From the NCBI GenBank assembly GCA_903880005.1, contig CAIRNV010000231.1:1-40955 (forward strand): a stretch of DNA of 40,955 nt. Direction: 5' to 3'. The notes beneath the pieces were generated by a model, which had not been told where the DNA came from, searched no databases, and saw nothing but the letters and a program-made list of their open reading frames with translations. The translations under genes were made by a program, and so were the position numbers. Source of the stretch: an uncultured Verrucomicrobiota bacterium (GTDB taxonomy: Bacteria; Verrucomicrobiota; Verrucomicrobiia; Limisphaerales; UBA9464). Of this stretch, positions 16,346 to 23,819 are shown piece by piece. The number at the start of each line of letters is the position of its first letter. Within the stretch, counting starts at the first letter, position 1.

Positions 16346-18168
16346 AGGGTGAGCCGCGCCCGGGCCGGGACGATGCCATGCATTCCCCGGGGGCCGAACC
16401 GTCCCGGCTTAGCCGTAACGATTCAGTTGGATCGGTCGTGCTTGCTCGATCTGCTTGCGCAAATCCTTCGTCGTTCGCTCGTTACGGGCCTGGTACCGGC
16501 CCGCGCCTCGCTCACTCCTCGGCTTGCGCAAGCATCTGCTTCGCAATCACTTCCCTCCCAACTGAATCGTTACGGCTTCGGCCCCGTGGGTTCCTTTGTT
16601 GGGCGTTGGTTGCGATGGGGTGTTGCGTGGGCTTGCTCGCCGGCGATGTCCCGGAGGCTCGTCTGGCTGGTCCCCGCTCGCCCCGGGAACGGCGCTGGCC
16701 CATCTGGGTGGGCATCCGCCTCGAATTGGCGCCCGAGGCCATGGCTCGGCTTCGCAACGAGCCCCGTGCATGGGTTCCTGTGCGGGTGGCCTTGGATGAG
16801 GCATCCGCCATGCCGGGGCGGCTGCGCATCAAGGGGACGCGCGGAAGCCTACGTTCGATGGACGACGGCCCCTCCTTCACGGTGGTCCTGGAATCCTCGG
16901 CGTCGGTGCTGGACGGGGCCGCCCGGTTCCACATCGAAAATGGCGCGGAGGACCCGATGTCGGTCCGCGGGGCGTGGGCGGCGCATGTGTTGGGGCAGGC
17001 GGGAATCCCGTGTCCAAGGCAAAGTTGGGCAAGTGTGAGCCTGAACGGCCGGCCCGTGGGCTTGCGAGGTCTGAAGGAAGGGTTCGATTCGGGCTTTGCC
17101 CGGCACGCCTGGCCGGGGGAGGACGTGGTGATGGCGGAACCGCGCGACGGCGCGGATGTCGGCGACGCGTTGGACGTGAAGGAGGATGGGCCTCCCGAGA
17201 CGCAGGACAGGGTGGACGCCCGGGCCCGCATGACGAGGGCATGGCGTTCGTTGGCCGAAGCCGTTGCCCAAGGTGGATGGGATGCCGCGCGGCCATGGTT
17301 GGACGAGGCGCGCTTCCTTCGCTTTGCGGCGCTCGAGGTCTTGCTGGGGCATCGCGACGGGTACGGCTTGGCGCGCAACAACTATCGGGTCGCGTTCGTG
17401 CGCGGGCGCTTCGAGTGGGTGCCCTGGGGTCTCGACACGCTCTTGGAAAGCCCGTCCTTGCCAACGTGGCCGAGCATGGCCGGGACGATGTCGCGGGCGT
17501 TGATGGCATCCGAACGGATGCAACCGGCGTGGCGGGCCGCGTTGCGCCAGTGGGGCGACGTGGCGTTGGATGGGGAGGCGTTGGATGCGTGGGCGCGAGC
17601 CAACGACGAGGTCTTGCGACGCCATGCGCGCAGGTCGGATCTCGGCGCCTGGAGGTCCGGCGTGGAGGAACTCAGGCGTTCGCTCCAGGCACGTCGGGAT
17701 TTCGTGGCGTCCGAGTTGGCGATGGGCGTCCCGGCGGATGCCATCGAGCCGGGGGGAACATGGCGCCCCACGGGTTGGCGGGTGCAGGGGGTGCCTCCCG
17801 ATGGCGCGGCGGGCGAACGTCACGAGCAGGACCGGTCCCTCTTGGAGATCACCGCCGGGCAATGGACGTCGTCGGCGTGGGTCGCACAGGTTCGCCTGGC
17901 GCCGGGGGCCTACCGGTTTTCCGGGGCCGCGCGGGTGGACGGGTTTCGGTCGTTGGCGGGCGCGCGACGGGACGGCGTGGTGCTGCGGGTGGCAAACACC
18001 GCGTTTCGCTCGCCGAGCTTGCAAGAGGACGGCGATTGGAAAGAGCTTCGGGCCGAATTTCGCGTCGGGGAGCCGGGGTCGGTCGTCTCGTTGATGTGCG
18101 AGTTCAGGGCGAGTGCCGGCCGGGCGAGGTTCGACCGGGCATCGCTCCTGCTAGAAAGACTGGAATGA
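16342..18168 (+). CDS. CotH kinase-like protein with palindromic element A in its N-terminus
   Basis: The protein has 608 residues from the ATG in an ATGA overlap with the NAGPA copy 2 stop. Residues 24-78 are the translation of a complete palindromic element, in frame and without stops; a hydrophobic segment ([19 protein letters not shown], about 83-101) follows and looks like the original signal-peptide core. The mature part shows CotH features: [20 protein letters not shown], then [12 protein letters not shown] and [11 protein letters not shown] (near residue 362), the PxGxD form that I recall from Verrucomicrobia/Planctomycetes CotH proteins. CotH enzymes are atypical protein kinases acting on secreted proteins. 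The C-terminal 150 residues look like a carbohydrate-binding-type sandwich ([19 protein letters not shown]). Whether export survives the 55-residue insert is uncertain; GTG at 16438, inside the element, is another possible start. Confidence 0.8.
   Translation: MKGEPRPGRDDAMHSPGAEPSRLSRNDSVGSVVLARSACANPSSFARYGPGTGPRLAHSSACASICFAITSLPTESLRLRPRGFLCWALVAMGCCVGLLAGDVPEARLAGPRSPRERRWPIWVGIRLELAPEAMARLRNEPRAWVPVRVALDEASAMPGRLRIKGTRGSLRSMDDGPSFTVVLESSASVLDGAARFHIENGAEDPMSVRGAWAAHVLGQAGIPCPRQSWASVSLNGRPVGLRGLKEGFDSGFARHAWPGEDVVMAEPRDGADVGDALDVKEDGPPETQDRVDARARMTRAWRSLAEAVAQGGWDAARPWLDEARFLRFAALEVLLGHRDGYGLARNNYRVAFVRGRFEWVPWGLDTLLESPSLPTWPSMAGTMSRALMASERMQPAWRAALRQWGDVALDGEALDAWARANDEVLRRHARRSDLGAWRSGVEELRRSLQARRDFVASELAMGVPADAIEPGGTWRPTGWRVQGVPPDGAAGERHEQDRSLLEITAGQWTSSAWVAQVRLAPGAYRFSGAARVDGFRSLAGARRDGVVLRVANTAFRSPSLQEDGDWKELRAEFRVGEPGSVVSLMCEFRASAGRARFDRASLLLERLE
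16411..16577 (+). repeat. Palindromic element, full copy A (167 bp)
   Basis: The ends are a perfect 20-bp inverted repeat: agccgtaacgattcagttgg at 16411-16430 and its reverse complement at 16558-16577. The centre is GGTACC at 16492-16497, within one base of the geometric middle, and much of the two halves pairs (CTTGCGCAA in both, GGGCC/GGCCC around the centre), so the whole unit is one long imperfect palindrome. It lies inside the CotH reading frame. All three forward frames are open, or stop only in the last codons (TGA within the right terminal repeat). No target-site duplication is evident. Confidence 0.92.
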
Positions 18169-18935
18169 GTGCCAATTTAAGCCGGAACGATGCAGTTGGA
18201 TCGGTCGTGCTTGCTCGATCTGCTTCCGCAAATCCTTCCCTCCCAACTGCATCGTCGCGGGTCATTCGACGGGGCGGGACGGTCCCGGGGGCATGGGCGT
18301 TCACGTTGATTGAGTTGCTGGTGGTGATTGCGATCATCGCGATCCTTGCGGGCCTGTTGCTGCCGGCGTTGGCGACGGCGAAGGCGAAGGCGAAGGTCAC
18401 GGTCTGCATCAACAACCAGCGGCAGATAGGCCTCGCCTTTCGCGTTTGGGCCAACGACCGCAACGACAAGCTCCCATGGCAGCTCCCGTCCACCAACGGC
18501 GGCTCGGACGGCGCGTTGGACTGGACCGATCACTTCCGCCTCGCCTCCAACGAGCTGGCCGCGCCGCGGGTGTTGGTGTGCATCGCCGACAAGGAGCGCA
18601 GGCCGGCGACGAACTGGGCCAACATGGATGCCCTCATGAACGTGAGCTACCTCGTGGGCTCCTCCGTGGATTGGCAAAAGCCCGCCTCGATCCTCCTCGG
18701 CGACTTCAACGTGACGGGCGGCGGCGGCGGCTGGGATCCGTCATGGAGCCAGTTCCTGGGCAACTCGATCGACGCCGCATGGGACAACCAGGTGCACAAC
18801 AAGGCGGGGGTCATGAGCCTGGCCGACGGCAGCTCCAAGAGCCTCAAGACGCCGGCGCTTCGGGCGCAAATCCTCGAGATCATCGCGGCGGGCATGAGCA
18901 ACGTCGTGTTGTCCAAGCCGCGCGGGATTTTCTAG
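18165..18935 (+). CDS. Type II-type pseudopilin with H-X9-DG motif; leader carries element B
   Basis: The protein has 256 residues from the ATG in an ATGA overlap with the CotH stop. The prepilin cleavage segment is A45-F46-T-L-I-E50[11 protein letters not shown], with E at +5 and A instead of the usual G at -1. A C-terminal H-x9-D-G motif ([12 protein letters not shown]) is present, typical of the large pseudopilin families of Planctomycetes and Verrucomicrobia. The leader is 45 residues, far longer than usual, because residues 6 to about 33 are translated from the shortened palindromic element. A normal leader would be just [14 protein letters not shown]. It probably assembles into a secretion pseudopilus; no secretion ATPase is in the window. 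Confidence 0.88.
   Translation: MSANLSRNDAVGSVVLARSASANPSLPTASSRVIRRGGTVPGAWAFTLIELLVVIAIIAILAGLLLPALATAKAKAKVTVCINNQRQIGLAFRVWANDRNDKLPWQLPSTNGGSDGALDWTDHFRLASNELAAPRVLVCIADKERRPATNWANMDALMNVSYLVGSSVDWQKPASILLGDFNVTGGGGGWDPSWSQFLGNSIDAAWDNQVHNKAGVMSLADGSSKSLKTPALRAQILEIIAAGMSNVVLSKPRGIF
18180..18262 (+). repeat. Palindromic element, internally deleted copy B (83 bp)
   Basis: The left 57 or so bases match the full copies, then the sequence jumps to the right terminal repeat. Compared with copy A, 84 bases (28 codons) are missing, with a TTC microhomology at the junction, so the reading frame is kept. The inner terminal repeats agree perfectly over 13 bp (acgatgcagttgg and reverse complement), and both carry the TGCAG variant in place of TTCAG. 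It forms part of the pseudopilin leader. Confidence 0.88.
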
Positions 18936-18974
18936 CGACGGAGATCCCCCGGCAAACCAAGGAACACCAACGCC

Positions 18975-19589
18975 ATGGCCGCGCGACGGACAACCTTGAT
19001 CCTGCTTTCGAGCTTGGCGGCGCTGGCGCTGGGCGGCTTGGCGTGGACGTTCGTGCCTTGGTTGCCTTCCGAGGACACGACCCTTGCTCGCCGCATCGGG
19101 CGCGAGATGGCGCGCGAGACGCTGCGGCTCCACAAGGGCCCCGGGCGCATCGTGGCGCTGGCGCGTGACACGGCGGAGTTTCCCCAGCCATCCGTGGAGG
19201 CGGCGCTGCGTTCGTTCCTTTCGGAACTCGCGGCCGGCGATGCGAAGGCCGACGTGGTCCGGCGCCTGCCGGTGGATCCGTTGAGGCAGGTGCAAGTTCC
19301 GCCCGGCGACTTCCTGGAACTCCTGCGCCGCGGGAAGGACGGGGACGTGATCGTGTCGTTCATGGGGCCGCCATTGCTGGGGCCCGAGGCGCTGTCGGCC
19401 ATGGGTTCGCCGCGAGCCAAGGTGGTGGCGTTCTGCCCCGGCTACCTGCCGCGCTACCTGGATCTTCGGCAACTGGGGCAACGAGGGCTGGTGCATGGCG
19501 GCGTCGTGGCGCGCGTCGATGCAGCGGGCGAGACGTTCGAGGGCCAGTACCAGGCGTGGTCCGCCGCCGTGGGGGGAGGGAAGCCGTGA
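18975..19589 (+). CDS. Membrane-anchored protein of unknown function in the NAGPA/pseudopilin operon
   Basis: The protein has 204 residues. I do not recognise the family. It has a single N-terminal hydrophobic segment (about residues 7-30, TLILLSSLAALALGGLAWTFVPWL) that could anchor it or act as a signal, then a soluble alpha/beta-looking region with charged helices (LARRIGREMARETLRLH) and short strands (GDVIVSFMG, AKVVAFCPG, GLVHGGVVARV). It begins 39 bases after the first pseudopilin and its TGA overlaps the GTG start of the second, so it very likely works with them at the cell envelope. It could be an assembly or minor-pilin accessory factor; that is inference from position only. Confidence 0.75.
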   Translation: MAARRTTLILLSSLAALALGGLAWTFVPWLPSEDTTLARRIGREMARETLRLHKGPGRIVALARDTAEFPQPSVEAALRSFLSELAAGDAKADVVRRLPVDPLRQVQVPPGDFLELLRRGKDGDVIVSFMGPPLLGPEALSAMGSPRAKVVAFCPGYLPRYLDLRQLGQRGLVHGGVVARVDAAGETFEGQYQAWSAAVGGGKP

Positions 19590-20245
19590 ACCGGGGCTTC
19601 ACGCGATTGGACTTGGTGGCGGTGCTCTGCGTCCTGGTGATCGTCGCAGGGGTCGTCGGGGTGCCCTTCGAGCGTTCGCGTCGAGCGTCGCGCCTGGAGA
19701 CATGCCGGGCCAACCTCGCCAAGGTCTCGGCCGCGACCCTTGCGTTTGCCAAGGACCAGCAGGGGCGTCTGCCCGCCCCCGAGGAGGGACGGGGCGAGCT
19801 GCAATGGTGGTACAAGGAGCAGGTGAAGGGCCATGCCGGGCTGAGGGGACCCTCCGGCACGAACGACGCCCTGTTCGCCTGCCCGGACGACCGCGGGTAC
19901 ACGGATCCCACGCCCTTCCACCAAACGGCGCGGTTCGACTTCGGTTCCTATTGCTTCAACGGCGTCACGCTTCCCGGCGTGCCCAGCATCGCAGGCTGGC
20001 CCGTGGCCGACGTCGTCGAGCCCTCCAAGACCTTGCTGTTGATGGAATGGACCGCGCACGGGCCGCTGTCGTGGCATCGCAGTCGAACGGGCCGCCGAAA
20101 CGCCCCGTTCTATCGGGACGCCGAGAGCGTCGTGGGCTTCGTGGACGGCCACGTGGCCTTGGTCCCCATCTACTACGACGGCTTCAATGCCGCCTACACC
20201 CGGGATCCCATTGCCGGGTACGGTTATCGCTACTCCGGACGCTGA
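19586..20245 (+). CDS. Divergent pseudopilin-like protein
   Basis: The protein has 219 residues from the GTG in a GTGA overlap with the previous stop. The N-terminus VNRG-FTRLDLVAVLCVLVIVAGVVG has a G/F prepilin-peptidase site after a four-residue leader and a single hydrophobic helix. The residue at +5 is aspartate, not the near-invariant glutamate. The C-terminal ESVVGFVDGHVALVP corresponds to the DG-H-V end of H-X9-DG pseudopilins, though the histidine nine residues before DG is replaced by arginine. It is most likely a minor pseudopilin partner of the 18165 gene. Only one base separates it from the next start, so the two should be co-transcribed. Confidence 0.85.
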   Translation: MNRGFTRLDLVAVLCVLVIVAGVVGVPFERSRRASRLETCRANLAKVSAATLAFAKDQQGRLPAPEEGRGELQWWYKEQVKGHAGLRGPSGTNDALFACPDDRGYTDPTPFHQTARFDFGSYCFNGVTLPGVPSIAGWPVADVVEPSKTLLLMEWTAHGPLSWHRSRTGRRNAPFYRDAESVVGFVDGHVALVPIYYDGFNAAYTRDPIAGYGYRYSGR

Positions 20246-20246
20246 C

Positions 20247-22196
20247 ATGAAGACATTCGACCTGGATCACGGGAGCCGCGGGGGCTTGCGGAAGGCCCTC
20301 GCGATGTGGGCCTGCCTGCCCGCCTTCCTCGCGTTCAACATGGATGCCGCGCCCGTCCTGACCGCGTGGCAACCCCTGTTCAAGGGCATCGACCTGGCGC
20401 GCGGCACCAACACCGTATCGTCCGGGGATTTCAACAACCGGATGGTGATGCACGTCCTGCGCATCGACCTCGCCGATCCCGACGTCCGGTTGCTGCCAAG
20501 TCCTCGCATCACGAGCTATGTCGCCGGCCTTCGCGAGACGGCGGGCATGACCGTCAGCCGTTTCGTCGAGTCCCAGGGCGTGCAGGTGGCCGTGAACTCC
20601 AACTTCTTCGACCCCACGTCGTACTACCTCCCGGAGGGCACGCCCATGCTGGTCTCGGGCCTTCAGGTTTCCGGCGGGCAACTCGTGTCCTCGGGCAATC
20701 TCGACCACTCCGCGTCCATCCTCTTCGACGCATCGAATCGCCCCACGGTCGTCCACACCAACTGGCCCGTGGCGTCCACCGTGGGCGTCGAGTCCGCCGT
20801 GTCCGGCGACTACCCCATCGTGGTGCGTGGCGTGAACATCGGACGCCTCTACCTCAACCAGTCGGGCTTCATCCATGAGACCAATCCCCGCACGGCCATG
20901 GGGGTGTCCGCGGACAAGCGGCACCTGTACCTCATGGTGATCGACGGCCGCCAAGCGCAGAGCGCCGGGGCGCTCGATTACGAGACGGGCGCGTGGATGC
21001 TCCTCGTCGGCGCGCACGATGCGATCAACCTGGACGGTGGTGGTTCCGCCACGATGGCGATGCAATCGGCAACCGGCGCCGCCCTTCGCCTCAATGCCTC
21101 CAGCGCCGTTGCCGACTCCGGCAAGGAACGGACCGTGGGGTCCCACTTCGGGGTGTTCGCCAAGCCCTTGCCCGGCTTCATCAATGACATCGTCGCCGTG
21201 CCCGACGACACCTCCGCCTCCGTCACGTGGTCCACCACGGCCCCCGCCTCGTCGAGGGTGGAATTCGGGCCAACCGAATCGCTCGGCTTCGCCACGCCCG
21301 TGCAGTCCGTCGCGACAACGCGCCACGCCGTGTTGGTGCGAGGGTTGGAGCCAGGCGCGGCGGTTTTTTACCGCGTCGTGTCGGTGGCAGCCTCCGATGG
21401 GCAAACGCACGCCTCGGCGACGCGGTTGCTGACCACGACCAACTACGCGTCCGCGACCCTCCTCCATCCGCTCGATGGCCCGTGGAAGTACACGGCCGCC
21501 AACGTGTCCGCCCAAGGCTGGGCCAACCCGGCCTACTCGGACGCCGGATGGGAGGGGCCGTCGAATGCACTGCTTTGGGTCAAGACCACCTCGGGCAATC
21601 CCGCCGTCGGCGTCGAGCCCTTGGGCACGCGAATCCTTTCCTACAATCCCGCCACCGGTTTCCCGTACCTCACGTACTATTTTCGCACGCGGTTGGCCGT
21701 CCCCGGCGTGGCACCGGGGTCCAAGCTGCGGGTTCTCACCCGGATGGACGACGGGGGCGTGTTGTACATCAACGGAGCCGAGGCCTTGCGGGTCCGCATG
21801 GAACCCGCGCCGGCCACGATCTTCAACACGACCCTCGCCACGGGCTATCCCTGCGGCGGCGACGCCACGTGCGACGACGAGTTCGAGTTGGACGCCTCGT
21901 TGTTGAAGCCCGGGGAAAACGTCTTGGCCGTGGAGGTCCACAATTACAACGCACGGTCGTCGGACATCACCTTCGGCATGAGGCTGGCCCTGATGCAGCC
22001 CTCGAACACCCCGCCCGAGCTGCGGATGGTACCCGGCGACGGTGTGGTCCGGCTGGAGTGGAGCCGGGGGGGGTTCGTCCTCCAGGAATCCAGCGACCCG
22101 CTGGGCCCGTGGCTCGACGTGCCGGGACCGCAGGTGCTGGGCCCCGTGACGCGACCCGTTGAGGATGGGATTCGCTACTTTCGCCTCGCTCGATAG
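20247..22196 (+). CDS. Exported NAGPA-domain protein, copy 3, with Fn3 and C-terminal sandwich domains
   Basis: The protein has 649 residues. A signal peptide of about 30 residues (LAMWACLPAFLAFNMDA) leads into a NAGPA domain with VAVNSNFFDP, VIDGRQAQSAGALDYE and AINLDGGGSATM. A fibronectin type III-like segment follows at about residues 315-400 (VTWSTTAPASSRVEFG, LVRGLEPGAAVFYRVVSV). Next is a galactose-binding-like sandwich at about 410-590 (WANPAYSDAGWEG, YYFRTRLAVPG, VLYINGAE, GENVLAVEVHNYN), and then a short tail that resembles a verrucomicrobial C-terminal domain (FVLQESSDPLGPWLDVPG). The extra domains suggest binding to a polysaccharide while the NAGPA domain cuts a phosphodiester. It is the last gene of the unit; nothing terminator-like is obvious after it. 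Confidence 0.88.
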   Translation: MKTFDLDHGSRGGLRKALAMWACLPAFLAFNMDAAPVLTAWQPLFKGIDLARGTNTVSSGDFNNRMVMHVLRIDLADPDVRLLPSPRITSYVAGLRETAGMTVSRFVESQGVQVAVNSNFFDPTSYYLPEGTPMLVSGLQVSGGQLVSSGNLDHSASILFDASNRPTVVHTNWPVASTVGVESAVSGDYPIVVRGVNIGRLYLNQSGFIHETNPRTAMGVSADKRHLYLMVIDGRQAQSAGALDYETGAWMLLVGAHDAINLDGGGSATMAMQSATGAALRLNASSAVADSGKERTVGSHFGVFAKPLPGFINDIVAVPDDTSASVTWSTTAPASSRVEFGPTESLGFATPVQSVATTRHAVLVRGLEPGAAVFYRVVSVAASDGQTHASATRLLTTTNYASATLLHPLDGPWKYTAANVSAQGWANPAYSDAGWEGPSNALLWVKTTSGNPAVGVEPLGTRILSYNPATGFPYLTYYFRTRLAVPGVAPGSKLRVLTRMDDGGVLYINGAEALRVRMEPAPATIFNTTLATGYPCGGDATCDDEFELDASLLKPGENVLAVEVHNYNARSSDITFGMRLALMQPSNTPPELRMVPGDGVVRLEWSRGGFVLQESSDPLGPWLDVPGPQVLGPVTRPVEDGIRYFRLAR

Positions 22197-22358
22197 GCCG
22201 CCCGCGGGAGGTGGCGGCGCGTGGGTCCGCTGCGTCGGGGAAGGGCAGGGCGTGGCGTCGTGCTCGCGATCGCCGAATGGATCGAGCCTGCCAAGGCATG
22301 GCGCTCGCCCTTCGATGCGATTTCCTTGCGTGGGTTGGGTCAGTCCTTGCCGCGAAGG

Positions 22359-22386
22359 TTGGACCTCCATAGCATGCGGCTATTGC
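22359..22386 (+). promoter_or_regulatory. Weak candidate sigma-70-type promoter for pgk
   Basis: TTGGAC (22359-22364) and TATTGC (22381-22386) are separated by 16 bases and lie 42 bases before the pgk ATG. Both hexamers deviate from consensus. The rest of the 22197-22427 spacer shows nothing else of note. Confidence 0.25.
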
Positions 22387-22427
22387 AGGCCAACGGCCGG
22401 GCACTGTTCAAGAACTCGTAATATCCT

Positions 22428-23681
22428 ATGGCAAAACGTTCCGTGCGCGACCTCGACGTCGCCGGCAAGCGCGTGTTCATGCGGGTCGATTACAACGTCC
22501 CGATGGAGGAAAAAGACGGCGTGATGGTCATCAACGACGTCACCCGCATCAAGGAGACGCTGCCCACGCTCCAGCTCCTGGCATCCAAGGGCGCCCGCAT
22601 CATCCTGGCGGCGCACCTCGGCCGGCCCGACGGCAAGCGGGAGCCGTCGATGAGCCTGCGGCCCGTCGCGGCCAAGTTGTCGGAGATGCTGGGCAAGCCC
22701 GTCGCGTTCGTGGACGAATGCGTTGGGGAGAAGGCCGAGGCCGCCGCCAACGCGCTCGGCAACGGGGATGTCCTGCTCCTTGAAAACGTGCGCTTCCATG
22801 CGGAGGAGGAGGGCAACGACCCCGTGTTCGCGGCGCGTCTGGCGCGCCTGGCCGACGTGTACGCGAATGACGCGTTCGGGGCGGCGCATCGCGCCCATGC
22901 ATCGACATGCGGCGTGGCGCGGATCGTCCGCGCTTGGGGCGGGCCGTGTGCCGCCGGGCTCCTGATGGAGCGCGAGCTGAAGTTCCTGGGCGACGAGCTC
23001 GACCAACCCGCCCGTCCCTTCGTCGTGATCCTTGGAGGGGCCAAGGTCTCGGACAAGATCAAGGTCATCGACCGCCTGCTGGAGAAGGCCGACACCATCC
23101 TGATTGGCGGCGCGATGGCGTACACCTTCAAGCTGGCCCACGGCGCCAAGACGGGGCGGTCGTTGGTTGAGAAGGACCACACGGGCACCGCCTTGGCGGC
23201 GGAGGCCAAGGCGTCGGCGCGCAAGGTGGGCTTCCACTTGCCGACGGACACCGTCGTGGCGGAGCTGCGGGACACCGGGCGTTTGAACAAGAAGGGCAGG
23301 CCCGTGCTCGAGCCCATCCATCCCCGCGTCGTGAGCGGCGACATTCCCGACGACACGGAGGGCTTCGACATCGGGCCGGCCACCGCCGCCGCCTACGCCG
23401 CGATCATCGCCGGGGCCAAGACGATCCTCTGGAACGGCCCCATGGGCATGTTCGAGGACAAGCGGTTTGCGGAGGGCACCTTGGCGGTCGCCAAGGCCGT
23501 CGTCTCCGCCACGCAATCCAACGGGGCCAAGTCGATCATCGGCGGCGGCGACTCCGTGAAGGCCATCAACAAGGCCGGGCTGGGCGACCAGGTCACCTTT
23601 GCCAGCACCGGCGGCGGTGCGAGCCTCGAGTTCCTCGAAGGCATCGCCCTGCCGGGCGTGGCCGCGCTCGATGACGTCTAA
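22428..23681 (+). CDS. pgk: Phosphoglycerate kinase
   Basis: The protein has 417 residues, a little above the usual 390-415. It makes ATP from 1,3-bisphosphoglycerate and ADP in cytosolic glycolysis. Family segments are [71 protein letters not shown] and the nucleotide-loop [11 protein letters not shown]. No gapA or tpiA neighbour is present in the window. Its TAA ends at the first base of palindromic element C, so the element abuts the 3' end of the gene exactly. Confidence 0.97.
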   Translation: MAKRSVRDLDVAGKRVFMRVDYNVPMEEKDGVMVINDVTRIKETLPTLQLLASKGARIILAAHLGRPDGKREPSMSLRPVAAKLSEMLGKPVAFVDECVGEKAEAAANALGNGDVLLLENVRFHAEEEGNDPVFAARLARLADVYANDAFGAAHRAHASTCGVARIVRAWGGPCAAGLLMERELKFLGDELDQPARPFVVILGGAKVSDKIKVIDRLLEKADTILIGGAMAYTFKLAHGAKTGRSLVEKDHTGTALAAEAKASARKVGFHLPTDTVVAELRDTGRLNKKGRPVLEPIHPRVVSGDIPDDTEGFDIGPATAAAYAAIIAGAKTILWNGPMGMFEDKRFAEGTLAVAKAVVSATQSNGAKSIIGGGDSVKAINKAGLGDQVTFASTGGGASLEFLEGIALPGVAALDDV

Positions 23682-23808
23682 ACCGGAACGATTCACATGG
23701 GTCGGTCGTGCTTGCTGGGACTTCTTCCGCAAGAGCTTCGTCCCTCGCTCATTGCCTTGCAGAAGAACCTCCTTCGCCAACACGTCCCTCCCACCTGAAA
23801 ATCCGGAT
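23681..23808 (+). repeat. Diverged copy of the palindromic element (copy C)
   Basis: The left end AACCGGAACGATTCACATGG followed by GTCGGTCGTGCTTGCT matches the full copies with few changes. The middle is shortened and diverged (CTTCTTCCGCAAGAGCTTCG, TCCCTCGCTCATTGCCTTGC), and the right end CCCTCCCACCTGAAAATCCGG keeps a degraded terminal repeat. It fills the whole pgk-helicase spacer and ends 11 bases before the helicase ATG, in the same orientation as that gene. Confidence 0.75.
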
Positions 23809-23819
23809 CCATCTCAATA

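Noticed and set aside
16411-16577. Target-site duplication flanking the element
   Set aside because: Flanks of A, D, E and F share CTTAG-like bases but not a consistent direct duplication; E alone shows TTA on both sides. The mobility mechanism stays undetermined.
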